64,000 bases of DNA from Przewalskia tangutica (GCA_029844215.1 CM056724.1:73737093-73801092); one strand, 5' to 3'. Shown: positions 10,467 to 22,641, counted from the first letter of the stretch. Made by a program: numbers and translations. Notes: generated by a model not told the origin, from the letters alone.

Positions 10467-12478
10467 CCCCTCTAAGTTGAAGACTTTCTTCATCCTCACT
10501 TGAGCAATCTACCTAAGTCTCAAACACTCCCTCCCTCTTGTTCTCTCGTCCACCACACCCCCCTCCCCCTTTGAGGCCCTATTGGCCGAGAGCTTCCCCT
10601 TCCCCCCTTTGTGGTGCCCTAAGCCGAGGGGTACCCCCCCCTAGCCTAGTTGTCTCATATAAATACCCCTTGTTGTGGTATAGAAATACTCTCCTAGTAT
10701 TGTTATAATGTCCAAATACCTTGGAGTATTCCCCAGGATACAATGATACAAGCCAGTAAAAATACCATTATACTTCCCATCACCACTAAACGAAACCCTA
10801 AGGAAATCTTCATTGATAGTTGAAGTATTTGAGTAGAAGTTGGTTAGAACTTCTAAGGGTTGTTTGGAGCGGTTGAGCGCACGGAGTAGGAGCTAAACCT
10901 TGCTCAGGATCGACAGATAAACTCGGATAAGTTTTGGGCTTATCGACGTAAACACTAGTGACCTTCTATTGTAATTGGAAATTACATGTTGTAGGAATAT
11001 ATAGTTGAAGTATACTATATATAGAACTGAACATTATAATTGTGCGCAATGTCTTTTGACTTAAGCTGAATAATACTTACGCAATGTCTTGCGACTTTGC
11101 ACGAATTTTAAGAATCGAATCGAATTGTAATTACATAGGGTCAGACATGAGACTTGTGTAGCATTCTTGTAGTAGAATTGTACACGTCCGTTAGATGTGT
11201 TAACCCTCGGTTGGCTTGGTCAGGCGCCGATAAGGGAGGAAATTTACGCTGCCATGGGGAGGTCTTCGAATTTTCTGTAGGATATTCTACGACGGGATCT
11301 AAAGATATTAATAGGCGCTTTGTGGCCTCTATAGGTTGTAGTACTACGTGTGGAGTGATCTCGCTTGGTCGAGAGTGTAGCCGACGGTTGAGGTACTTGG
11401 AGCGTTTTGCTATTAGTCGATAATCGTCGCGAGGTATGTGAACCTCTTCCTATCTTTTCTAGCATGATATGTGAGCTATGTAGTACGGTAGACGCATACG
11501 TGTTAATCGTATTTGGTTGTTTTAAAAACATAAGTGTTATACTAGCTTTATGGGAGTTAGGTATAACGTCTTAAGGGTGGTAAAATGAATGGTTTATTAA
11601 TTTCAAAAGTTAAGAGATTGGATCTTATAAGATAAGAGACTTAACTTAAATGAATTAATATGGATTTTGTGTGAAACCTCATTCGTGAGTAATGAGTACT
11701 TGGTTTTTAAAAGGAATAACGTTTCTTGATTTTGGAAATCGAATGTGTATCAATAAACCACCGCAGCGTTAATAAAGGAAAATGTATTGAATAACTAAGT
11801 ATTATTAAAACCAAGAGAAACCTCCATCTGCATAGAAGCTAAGATGAGACAAAATGATATTACATTTTCTAGATCATGGTCGCTTAATAAGATTGATTAT
11901 GAACAAGATTAACCTACTCACCTATGGCATATGCTACTCTATTGTTTTAAAAGAGGTTAAGACATTGAACTATGAAACTTTTCTAAAAAGAGACTTGCGT
12001 AATTGAAATTAGGCAAACCGGAACTCTTAGGAAAAGAAAGGCATTGTGTTGTCTTAAAATGGTTTAAAACATAAAGTGTTATAACAACTTTATGGGAAGT
12101 TGGTTATAACGACTTTATGAAAACAAAAGAAGGGTTTTATCATTTGTTTTAATCACGGTAACTTGACTTTTAAAAGAGAAGTATTTTGGTCCAAAGGAGG
12201 CATGGTATTGCCTTAATTTGGTCTTAAAAAGGAAAGTATGAAAGTTGTTTTGGTTTACTTAAAAGATATAAGTCACACATTTTTTATACTACGGTTATCG
12301 TGTGACTTTTAGAAAAGGAATGAATCTCTTAAAAGGAATTTACGACGTAGTACTTTAGGTTAAAATCCGACTTTGACATAAAATGAAAGTACATTGAGTT
12401 GTGTGTAACTTGCTTATGCTTGTTGTTATGAAACTTGACCATGTTACGTGATAGCCTTCTTGTGCAAATCGTGTTCTA

Positions 12479-12674
12479 CTTGATTACGGTTCATCCGAAT
12501 GTATTTCACTTGATTACGGTTCATCCGGAATGTATTTCACTTGATTACGGTTCATCCGAATGTATTTCACTTGATGACCGTTCATCCGAATGTATTTCAC
12601 TTGACTACCGGTTCATCGTGGAATGTATTCCACTCGACTACGGTTCACGGGATGAACCGGAATGTATTCCACAC
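12479..12674 (+). repeat. Tandem array in N4 5' LTR (units read as about 30 bp)
   Basis: About six copies of a unit ending GAATGTATTTCACTTG with a TTCATCC core. In the partner LTR the same array has 33-bp units with CCGG and CCGGG, where this copy mostly reads CG. Confidence 0.85.
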
Positions 12675-13319
12675 TTTTCTATATTGGGTCCATAAGATGG
12701 GCCGAGACACGTTATATGTATCACATGATTTGTACCTAGATCGCCGGCGCGAGAAGGAGTTCCACGCATGAGGATGACTTTGAGGGCGTGAGACCGACTT
12801 GACATGATCGCTTTTATGTTGTGAATCGTAGTTTGGTTATCATACATGTCTCCCGCTTTATATAGACTATTATGATTTCATTTACGATTTTACGATTTCA
12901 CATACTGTACTGTTATCGACCTCCTTCGGCTGCGTTCATGCCGCAGTAAAGGTACATCGATCGCCGATCCCCGCTTATAGGATCACATTCGCGTGTTGGG
13001 AAGCTCCGTTCCTTGGAGGCTTATCTTTGTATGTTACCCGAGTCCGTAGGTTCTTGTACATTCGGGGTATGGCGGCCCCTGTCCCGTCATAGTTGTTGTC
13101 ACTTCTAGAGGTCCGTAGTTACATGTGGCGTAGTGCAGAAAAAGATAACTGCTCGTAGTTATGTATATATACTGAAGGCAACTGTTTTGGTTGGCCTGTT
13201 TATTTATCATGTCTCTTAATTCATATTCATGTTTTTTTTATTTCCGCTGATTTTCTCTGATGATGTATCACTAGGGTGCCCGGTAAGGCACGACCACGCC
13301 CGTTCGGTCGTGACAAAAG

Positions 13320-13330
13320 TGGTATCGAGC
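13320..13330 (+). other. Primer binding site of N4 (tRNA-iMet)
   Basis: TGGTATCGAGC four bases after the LTR. The plant tRNA-iMet PBS is TGGTATCAGAGC, so one A of the CAG is missing in this read. Confidence 0.85.
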
Positions 13331-13376
13331 ATTTAGTCCTCGGAAAGTGTCTACGCACCGTGTCTAGTAGAGTCTT

Positions 13377-13407
13377 GATTATCGTGTTGTGCACCACATC
13401 TATAATC
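13377..13407 (+). other. Leader hairpin of N4 with GTGCAC loop
   Basis: GATTAT...ATAATC arms with an inner GTG/CAC pair and loop TTGTGCAC (GTGCAC at 13389-13394). The stem is less regular than in N1, N3 and N7. It lies between PBS and gag. Confidence 0.6.
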
Positions 13408-13516
13408 GTGAGGCTATAGGACATTTAGATTGGTTTCCATTCTTCTCATTCCGAGATCGTGCCTTAGAGCGGTGTGATAAGTTGACCCTCTCGACGTATT
13501 CCTTTCCTTTACGGTG

Positions 13517-14753
13517 ATGCCTCGCGTAGTGCAACGAGCCCATGGGCAAGGCAATCGAGAGTTGTTAGTGAGATACAGAGGAGTACGAGGCGCAGCCCGG
13601 CCAAGACTGAGACAAGCCCGACGGCGGGTTTCGCGACGCCCAAAGACCAAAGAAGTTTAGAGCGCAGCGGTTGGTCGCTGAGACTACAAGACTGAGCCTC
13701 CACCCCACACTGGAGCATGAGATGACGGGTACAAGGAGATGGCCCGCCATCGCCGTGGTCGTGGCGATATGAGATAGCCGGATGCAGCCGTTCCAGCCCC
13801 AGTAGCACCCGTAGTTCACCCCCGAGCGGACAGTTTGAGGCTACGTGATTTCCTGAGTTGTAGCCCTCCAGTGTTCTATGGATCGAGAGCTGAGGACGAC
13901 CCTCAGGAGTTTATCCGACAGCTACAGCGGATCATGAGAGTGATCGAGTCTCGCAGGCGCAGTCGGTGGTATTGGTTCGCATCACCGCGTGATACCGCAG
14001 CTGATCGGTTTGATTCGTGAGCTGTCCCGGAAGAGCATGCACTTCCAGCAGTTTGGGACGAAGTTCTCGAGGCATTTCTTGCACATTTCTTGCCTCCACA
14101 GATTAGGAGGGCTCGGGACGACAGATTTTTGACGTTGAGGCAGGACGCGTGGACGGTTAGAGAGTACAATGTGTAGTTCGACTCATTAGATCGGTTTGTT
14201 CCCGCTGTGGTAGCTGATATGGAGGATGAGTACACCGCTACGCCACCGGCCGACGATTACTTGGCGAGGCTTATGCGTGTAGCTCTTCAGCCGGGCATGG
14301 ACATTGCCCGCATGCAAGCTCATGCACTAGGATGTGAGGCACGGAGAGGTCGACGGAATGACCGAGATCAGCAGAAGAGGGCCAGAACAGCAGGGTCCTT
14401 TGGTAACTTTCGAGGCGGACCGCCTCAGCAGCAGTCTAGTTATGTACCTCCACCGATGCAGTGGTCCCCACGATCGCCGACGCTCAGTATTCGAGCCGGT
14501 GAACTCCAGGGCTTCTGGTTCACAGATATACATGGGTTCTAGCCAGCGGGATTCATGTCCCCCTCAGTGTGCACGATGTGGCAAACATCATCCCGGGGAA
14601 TGTCGTCTTTTTACTGGTGCTTGTTTCACCTGCGGCCGTCAGGGCCATGTGACAAGAGACTGTGCTTATAGGAGAGGTACCGGCAGCTTGGCGCAGCCTA
14701 CCGGATCGATGTGTTCATCACCTTCATACATGCACTGCAGGGCAGACTTATGA
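13517..14753 (+). pseudogene. gag: N4 gag (capsid and CCHC zinc knuckle), frameshifted
   Basis: The start is the ATG at 13517 (MPRVVQRAH..), at the place of the MPPRKATRAQ start in sister copies. The capsid region is visible at 13835-14020 (PPVFYGSRAEDDPQEFIRQL) and 14207-14330 (VVADMEDEY, DDYLARLM). The C-terminal 139-residue ORF at 14334-14753 has CARCGKHHPGEC, then a canonical CCHC knuckle CFTCGRQGHVTRDC at 14622-14663, and ends at TGA 14751-14753. At least three frame changes occur as read. Gag would package its own RNA. No protease follows, unlike type A. Confidence 0.88.
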
Positions 14754-15688
14754 TTAGAGTGGAGCGGTAGCTTCAGGTATATCCTTAACCCTCTAGAGGC
14801 TTGTATGTTTTGATGTTATGTTAATGTGTTAAGTGTTATGTTCGGATAGCTTTGTGCTAAAATGTGATTTAGGAGCCTGGTTGGGGAAAAAGGGTAAGCC
14901 TGGGGGTGAGAAAATGATGAACCTTAGAATATTACAGTTGAGACCTTAGATGTAAGGCCGTCTTGAGTACAAGATTTTGCGAGTGATCCTTGTCAGAGTG
15001 CATTTTATGCCTAGAATGTATTGTGTGATAAGTCCCTGGGTTGGGTAAATGAAAGTGGTATCTTTCATGATGTGATTTAGCAAGATTGTTCCGTGTCGAG
15101 GAGAAAGAGTTGGCGCGACAGTGGGTCGGGTTGGGGCCATGTTGCGGGCCAACCCGTAGCCTGTTTCGAGGTGGGGTCAGCTGCGGTCCCGCCCGGTGGT
15201 AGGTCACGAGGGTGCTAGGCCCAAGTTTAGTTGACCATCGTATGAGTTCGGTGTGTTCGACTGAAGCGGTCGTGAAGGCCGGAATGGCCTTAAGGAAGAT
15301 TGAGGCTAGTAAGATAACCAAGTTGGAGGTGGTGACTTCGGCGGTCGGAAAACGAAACGTTGGCGGGTGTGGTACGGATACGAGAAAGAGTTCGAGTGTT
15401 CGAGAAGGGTACAACGTGATAGGGGAGAAGTGAACGTGTGTGATCATTTCTTGTAAAGGGAGAAGGTGCGAAGGATGTATATTTTTGACCTCAGGGATCG
15501 CATGCACCGTACCATATGTTGGTCGCGAGTGACACTAGAACCTCGCGCAAAGTGACAAAAGTTTGTGATATTAGAGGTGTTTCCTCGTGGACTTGGATAT
15601 AAGTATTTTGCGTGCATGTGTTATTTCGTACCAATTGTGGCGTTGGCAACTTGTTAGAAGAACTTTATCGTTATCCGTCTTGAGAAGG
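14754..15688 (+). other. N4 type B non-coding block between gag and 3' LTR
   Basis: There is no pol sequence here. The first part (tatccttaaccctctagag...) and the part around 15200-15230 (gtgctaggcccaagtttagttgacca) are also found in N1 at 47200-47680 and, inverted, in N3 at 26400-26890. The block is therefore a fixed component of type B. It includes a 191-codon antisense ORF (15507-14932). N4 lacks the integrase tail that N1 and N3 keep here. Confidence 0.75.
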
Positions 15689-15707
15689 AACATTCGGGAC
15701 GAATGTT
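15689..15707 (+). other. Conserved pre-PPT hairpin of N4
   Basis: AACATTCG (15689-15696), loop GGA, CGAATGTT (15700-15707). The 8-bp stem is perfect. Confidence 0.78.
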
Positions 15708-15710
15708 TCT

Positions 15711-15723
15711 AAGGAGGGGAGAA
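15711..15723 (+). other. Polypurine tract of N4
   Basis: AAGGAGGGGAGAA immediately before the 3' LTR; it primes plus-strand DNA. Confidence 0.92.
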
Positions 15724-16152
15724 TGTTATACCCCGTATTTCCAGAGTATGTACGTGAGCGCGTACGTATTATAATTTGAGCCTTAAAGTTAGGCAAGTTT
15801 CGAATTTGTGCATAACTACCTAAAGGAGTCGTTTTTCGACTAAACGTTTCCATTAGCTTTCGTAGGGAAAATTCCGGCTATGTCATTAATAATTTTTGCG
15901 GATTTTTCCGAGAGACGAAACATTTTGGACCAACGAGAGGGCGACATTTGTCACCCTCTAATTGGAAGGAGTGGACGGACGAAATGGGCATAGTTGGCAC
16001 GTTTTTTGTGCCTTCTCCTTAGTCAAGGAGTTGGTAGGATATTTTGTGTGGAAGATGAGAAAGTGGGACCCACAAACACATGGCTTAATCTTTACCCTAC
16101 ACTTGCATGGCACTTGTCTTTATCTTGGCCATTGGTTGGCCTTCACTTGACC

Positions 16153-16160
16153 TATAAATA
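16153..16160 (+). promoter_or_regulatory. TATA box of N4 3' LTR
   Basis: TATAAATA in the same context as at 10459. It could drive read-out transcription into N3. Confidence 0.65.
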
Positions 16161-18195
16161 CCCCTCTAAGTTGAAGACTTTCTTCATCCTCACTTGAGCA
16201 ATCTACCTAAGTCTCAAACACTCCCTCCCTCTTGTTCTCTCGTCCACCACACCCCCTACCCCTTTGAGGCCCTATTGGCCGAGAGCTTCCCCTTCCCTCA
16301 GGTGCTCCTGCCAGGGGTACCCCTAGCCTAGTTGTCTCATATAAATACCCCTTTGTTGTGGTATAGAAATACTCTCCTAGTATTGTTATAATGTCCAAAT
16401 ACCTTGGCCCAAATACCTTGTAGTATTCCCGAGGTTACAATTATACAAGCCCGTAAAATACCATTATACTTCCCTCACTACTAAACGAAACCCTAAGGAA
16501 ATCTTCATTGATAGTTGAAGTATTTGAGTAGAAGTTGGTTAGAACTTCTAAGGGTTGTTTGGAGCGGGTTGGAGCGCACGGAGTAGGAGTTAAACCTTGC
16601 TCAGGATCGACATATAAACTCGGATAATTTTTGGGCTTATCGAGGTAAACACTCTTGACCTTCTATTGTAATTGGAAATTACATGTTGTAGGAATATATA
16701 GTTGAAGTATACTATATATAGAACTGAACATTATAATTGTGCGGCAATGTCTTTTGACTTAAGCCTGAATAATACTTACGAATGTCTTGCGACTTAAGCA
16801 CGAATTTTAAGAATCGAATCGAATCGTAATTACATAGGGTCAGACATGAGACTTGTGTAGCATTCTGTAGTAGAATTGTACACGTCCGTTAGGCGTGTTA
16901 ACCCTCGGTTGGCTTGGTAGCCTACCGATAAAGGAGGAGAGTTACGCTGTGGCGGGGGGGGGGGGGAGGTGCTGCCGAATTTTCTGTAGGATATTCTACG
17001 ACGGGATCTAAAGATATTAATAGGCGCTTTGTGGCCTCTATAGGTTGTAGTACTACGTGGAGTGATCCGCTTGATCGAGAGTGTAGCCGACGGTTGAGGT
17101 ACTTGGAGCGTTTTGCTATTAGTCGATAATCGTCGCGAGGTATGTGAACCTCTTCCTATCTTTTCTAGCATGATATGTGTGAGCTATGTAGTACGGTAGA
17201 CGTACATGTGTCAACTGTATTTGGTTGTTTTAAAAACATAAGTGTTATACTAGCTTTATGGGGAGTTAGGTATAACGTCTTAAGGGTGGTAAAATGAATG
17301 GTTTATTAATTTCAAAAGTTAAGAGATTGGATCTTATAAGATAAGAGACTTAACTTAAATGAATTAATATGGATTTTGTGTGAAACCTCATTCGTGAGTA
17401 ATGAGTACTTGGTTTTTAAAAGGAATAACGTTTTACTGATTTTGGAAATCAGAATGTGTATCAATAAACCACTACAGCGTTAATAAAGGAAAATGTATTG
17501 AATAACTAAGTATTATTAAAACCAGTAGAAACCTCCATCTGCATAGAAGCTAAGATGAGACAAAATGATATTACATTTTCTAGATCATGGCTGCTTAATA
17601 AGATTGATTATGAACAAGATTAACCTACTCACCTATGGCATATGTTACTCTATTGTTTTAAAAAGAGGTTAAGACATTGAACTATGAAACTTTTCTAAAA
17701 GAGACTTGCGTAATTGAAATTAGGCAAACCGAACTCTTAGGAAAAGAAAGGCATTGTGTTGTCTTAAAATGGTTTAAAACATAAAGTGTTATAACAACTT
17801 TATGGGAAGTTGGTTATAACGACTTTATGAAAACAAAATAAGGGTTTTATCATTTGTTTTAATGCGGTAACTTGACTTTTAAAAGAGAAGTATTTTGGTC
17901 CAAAGGGAGGCATGGTATTGCCTTAATTTGGTCTTAAAAAGGAAAGTATGAAAGTTGTTTTGGTTTACTTAAAAGATATAAGTCACACATTTTTTTATAC
18001 TACGGTTATCGGGTGACTTTTAGAAAAGGAATGAATCTCTTAAAAGGAATTTACGTACGTAGTACTTTAGGGTTAAAATCCGGACTTTGACATAAAATGA
18101 AAGTACATTGAGTTGTGTGTAACTTGCTTATGCTTGTTGTTATGAAACTTGACCATGTTACGTGTGATAGCCTTGCTGTGCAAGTACTGTGTTCT

Positions 18196-18402
18196 ACTTG
18201 ATTACCGGTTCATCCGGGAATGTATTTCACTTGATTACCTTCATCCGGGAATGTATTTCACCTGATTACCGGTTCATCCGGGAATGTATTTCACTTGATG
18301 ACCGGTTCATCCGGGAATGTATTTCACTTGACTACCGGTTCATCCGGGAATGTATTCCACTTGACTACCGGTTCATGGGATGAACCGGGAATGTATTCCA
18401 CA
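18196..18402 (+). repeat. 33-bp tandem array in N4 3' LTR
   Basis: Six to seven units, each with CTTGATTACCGG then TTCATCCGGG and AATGTATTTCA; the last units are diverged. It corresponds to 12479-12674 in the 5' LTR. Confidence 0.88.
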
Positions 18403-19074
18403 CTTTTCTATATTGGGTCCATAAGATGGGCCGAGTCCTGTTATACGTATCACATGATTTGTACCTAGACTGCCGGCAGTGAGGAAGGAGTTCCACGGGC
18501 ATGAGGGATGACTTTGAGGGCGTGAGACCCTGACTTGACATGACTGCTTTTATGTTGTGAACTGTAGTTTGGTTATCATACATGTCTCCTGCTTTATATA
18601 GACTATTATGATTTCATTTACAATATTTTACAGTTTCACATACTTGGTACCTGTTGTACTGACCTCCTTCGGGGGGCTGCGTTCATGCCGCAGGTAAAGG
18701 TACATCGACTGTCGATCCCCGCTTATAGGATCACATTCAGCGTGTTGGGAAGCTCCGTTCCTTCGGAGGCTTATCTTTGGTATGTTACCCTGAGTGCAGA
18801 GGTTCTTGTACATTCGGGGTATGGCGGCCCCGTCCGTCATAGTTGTTGTCACTTCAGAGGTGCAGTAATCGTTGTGGCGTAGTGCGTAAAAAGGATAACT
18901 GTTCGGGTAGTTATGTATATATACTGAAGGCAACTGTTTTGGTTGGCCTGTTTATTTATCATGTCTCTTAATTCATGTTCATGTTTTTTTATTTCCGCTG
19001 ATTTTCTCTGATGATGTATCACTAGGGTGCCCGGGGTAAGGCACCAGTCACGGGCCCGGGTTCGGGTCGTGACA

Positions 19075-20154
19075 ATGAGGTATTCTCGAATCATGGTCCT
19101 GCATCGCTGAGTCTACCCCAGACGGAGGCGCCAACCTCCGGAGACAAGTCAAGGTGAGTGGTACAATACCAACATAATGGCTGAGAGTCAAACAACTTTA
19201 AGCGCAGTCGAGGGAAAACCCCCTGTACACAAAACATCACAAGATACTAACACACGTATCATCCTAGCATGTTAACTTATCAAATCAACAAGAAAGTATT
19301 ACAAGGCTATCACAAACCAACACAATCATGTTATACACACAAGGTACATTCTAATATATGATTAACAAGATCGGGTATCTATTCCCAAAGTACTTCATAC
19401 ATTATCTTTTAAAAGATACGTTACGTTTACAAAAGTCACACAATACCCGTAGTATATGAAAATAGAGTGATTATATTTTGAAGTAAATCAAAACACTTAC
19501 CTTTGTAAAATCAAGTAACAACATTATTTTCCAAACGTCCAAGTTTGCCTAATTTCAAATGTTCACGGTTCTTATTTTAGAAAGGTTTCGTAGTTCATAG
19601 TCTTATTCATTTAAGAATATAATTCTCTTTTAAACCATCTGAGAAAACATAAGCCTTATATGTGAGTAGGATATTCTTGTTTATAACAATCTTATTACAG
19701 CAGCCATGATCTAGGAAATATCATTTTGTCTCATCTTAGCTTCTATGCAGATGGAAGTTTCTACTGGTTTTAATCTGTCAAAACATTTCCTTTTATTAAC
19801 GCTGCAGTGGTTTGTCGATACACATTACGATTTCCAAATCAAGAAAACATTCTTAAGCCGTTATACCTAACTTCCCATAAAGCTAGTATAACTCTTAAGT
19901 TTTCAAAAACCAAGTATTACTCTTCTTTCAAAATGATTCAAAAATCTTTTGAAATACTTCAAGTTCTTTATTATCACATAACCAACCAGTTATAGTTCAA
20001 ATCAGTTACCTTTTAAAAACCACAAGTATTTTCTTACATACATAAAGCTGTTATAACCAACTTCCCATAAAGCCGTTATAACACTTTATGTTTTACACCA
20101 ATCAAATACATTTAACACATGTACGTCTACCGTACTACATAGTTACACACATAT
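19075..20154 (-). repeat. N3 3' LTR, segment 2
   Basis: Resumes after N4, with its first five bases ATGAG being the right TSD copy, and runs to 20154 where solo LTR N5 begins. The last five bases CATAT (20150-20154) are the left TSD of N5. Confidence 0.92.
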
Positions 20155-20559
20155 TGTTATATCCCGTATTTCCAGAGTATGTACGTGAGGGCGTACGTAT
20201 TCAATTTGAGCCTTAAAGTAGGCATAGGTTCGAATTTGTGCATAACTACCATAAGGAGTCGTTTTTCGACGAAACGTTTCCTGACTTTCGAAGGAAAATT
20301 CGCTATGTCATTTATAATTTTATGGATTTTTCGAGAGACGAAACATTTTGACCAACGGAGGGGACAAGTGTCACCCTCCCATTGGAAGCAAGTGGACGGC
20401 AAAGCTAGCCCTTGTGCACGTTTTTGGTGTTGAAATTTTGGTCAAGGGTTAGGTAGGATATTTTGTGTAGATGGATAAGGTAGCACATGGCTAAATCTTG
20501 GCCTTACACTTGCTATGCACTTGTCTTCATCTTGGCCATTGGTTGGCCTTCACTTGACC

Positions 20560-20567
20560 TATAAATA
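20560..20567 (+). promoter_or_regulatory. TATA box of solo LTR N5
   Basis: TATAAATA with the usual C-rich leader; an 18-C run lies at 20716-20733. Confidence 0.65.
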
Positions 20568-22641
20568 CCCCTCTAGTTGAAGACATTCTTCATCCAAAAA
20601 CTTGAGCATTTCTCTAAGTCTCAAACTACTCCCTCCCTCTTGAGTTTCGTCCACCACACCCCCTCCCCCCTTGGCCGAAAGTACCCTCCCCCTTTGAGAG
20701 CCTAGCCGAGGCAAACCCCCCCCCCCCCCCCCCTTTAAGTGAGGCTTGGTCGTGGGGTACCCCCCCTAGCCTAGTGGTTTTCGTAAAATATCCCTTGTTG
20801 TGGTATAGAAATACTCTCCTAGTATTGTTATAATGTCCAAATACCTTGGCCCAAATACCTTGTAGTATTCCCAAAGTTACACTTATACAAAAGCCCGTAA
20901 AATACTATTATACTTCCTCACCACAAAAACGAAACCCTAAGTAAATCTTCACCGTAGTTGAAGTTATAAGTAGAAGTTGGTTAGAACTTCTAAGGGTTGG
21001 TTGAGCGGCCTGAGCGCACGAGTAGAGCTAAACCTTGCTCAGATCGACATATAAACTCGGATAATTTTGGGCTTATCGAGGTAAACATTCTTGACCTTCA
21101 TTGTAATTGGAAATTACATGTCAGAGGAATATATAGTTGAAGTATACTATATATAGGACTGAACATTATAATTGTGCGGCAATGTCTTTTGACTTAAGCC
21201 CGAATTTAAAGAAGAGAATCGAATCGTAATTACATAGGATCAGACATGAGACTTGTGTAAGACATCGTAGTAGAATTGTACACGCCGGTTAGACGTGTTA
21301 ACCCCGGTTGGCTTGGTAGCCTACCGATAGAGAGGAGATTTACGCTGCATGGGGGAGAGTGCCAATTTTCAGTAGAATATTCTACGCCGATCTAAAGATT
21401 TTAATAGGCGTTTGTGGCCTCTAATAGTCAGTAGTACTACGTGTGGAGTGACCGCTTGATCGAGAGTGTAGCGGACGGTTTGAGGTACTTGGAGCGCTTT
21501 TGCTATTAGTCGATAATCGTCGCGAGGTATGTGAACCTCTTCTTATCCGTTTCTAGCATGATATGTGTATAACTGTAGTACGCAGACGCATACGTGTTAA
21601 ATGTATTTGATTGTTTTTAAGCATAAAGTGTTATAGCAGCTCTAGGTAAGTGAGAAATGCTTTGTGGTTTCTTTTAAAAGATAACTGATTTGACTTATAA
21701 CCGACTGGATGTGTGATAATAAAGGACCTTGAAGTATTCTAAAAGATTAAGAAACCTTTTTGAAAGAAGTGTATACTTGGTTTGAAAAACATAAAAGTTA
21801 TACTCACTTCATGAGAAGTTAGGTGTAACGTCTTAAGAGAGAGATAAAAAGAATGGTTTAATGGTTTAGAAGTTAAGAGACTTATTCTTAAAAGATAAGA
21901 GACTTGACTTAATATGGATGTTGTATGAAACCTCATTCGTGAGTAATGAGTACTTGGTTTTTGAAAAGAATAATGTTTTACTGATTTCGGAAGTCAGAAT
22001 GTGTATCGACAAACCACTGCAGCGTTAATAAAGGAAAATGTATTGAATAATTAAGTATTATTAAAACCAGTAGAAACCTCCATCTGCATAGAAGCTAAGA
22101 TGAGACAAAATGATATTACATTTTCTAGATCATGGCTGCTTAATAAGACTGATTATGAACAAGAATAACCTACTCGCCTATGGAATATGTTACTCAATTG
22201 TTTTTAAAAGAGATTAAGACATTGAACTATGAAACTTTTCAGAAAGAGACTTGTGTAATTGAAATTAGGCAAACTGGAACTTTAGGGAAAAGAAAGGCAT
22301 TGTGTTGTCTTCGAATGGTTTAAAACATAAGGTGTTATAACAGCTTTATGGGAAGTTGGTTATAACGACCTTATGAAAACAAAAGAAAGGTTTTATCATT
22401 GGTTTTTAATGTGGTAACTTGACTTTAGTAAGAGAAGTGTTTTGGTCACAAAAAGAAGGCATGGTGTTGCCTTAATTTGGTTTACTTAAAAGATGTAAGT
22501 CACTCTATTTTTATACTACGGGTATCGGGTGACTTTTATAAAAGGAATAGATCTCTTCAAAAGGAATTTAACGTACGTAGTAATTTAGGGTTAAAACCCG
22601 GACTTGGGCATAAAATGAAAGTACTTCGAGTTGTTATGAAT

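Larger units (their letters stand above)
10038..13315 (+). repeat. N4 5' LTR (type B)
   Basis: From TGTTATACCCCG to GGTCGTGACA, 3278 bp. The partner at 15724-19074 is 3351 bp. Most of the shortfall comes from small losses at CCGG, CAG and CTG sites. It contains a TATA box at 10459 and a 33-bp-unit tandem array at 12479-12674. ORFs of 60-90 codons here recur in the partner LTR and are not protein genes. Confidence 0.95.
10038..19074 (+). mobile_element. N4: structurally complete type B element with gag only
   Basis: A 9037-bp element with both LTRs, a perfect ATGAG TSD, PBS (13320-13330), gag (13517-14753), a non-coding block, a pre-PPT hairpin and PPT (15711-15723). No protease, RT, RNase H, integrase or chromodomain can be found in the 2408-bp interior, so movement would need enzymes from a type A element. 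It inserted into the 3' LTR of N3 and is not itself interrupted. Confidence 0.95.
15724..19074 (+). repeat. N4 3' LTR (type B)
   Basis: TGTTATACCCCG to GGGTCGTGACA, 3351 bp, followed by the ATGAG TSD. TATA box at 16153-16160. It contains a 13-G run at 16954-16966 that is absent from the 5' partner. Confidence 0.95.

Noticed and set aside
10268..10503. Overlapping 62- and 67-codon ORFs repeated at 15962-16197
   Set aside because: They span the TATA box and leader of the N4 LTRs; they are duplicates by LTR identity, not genes.
18196..18402. Regular repeats that might suggest a CRISPR-like array
   Set aside because: Units are directly adjacent with no unique spacers, sit inside a plant LTR, and have no cas genes nearby. 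They are a minisatellite.
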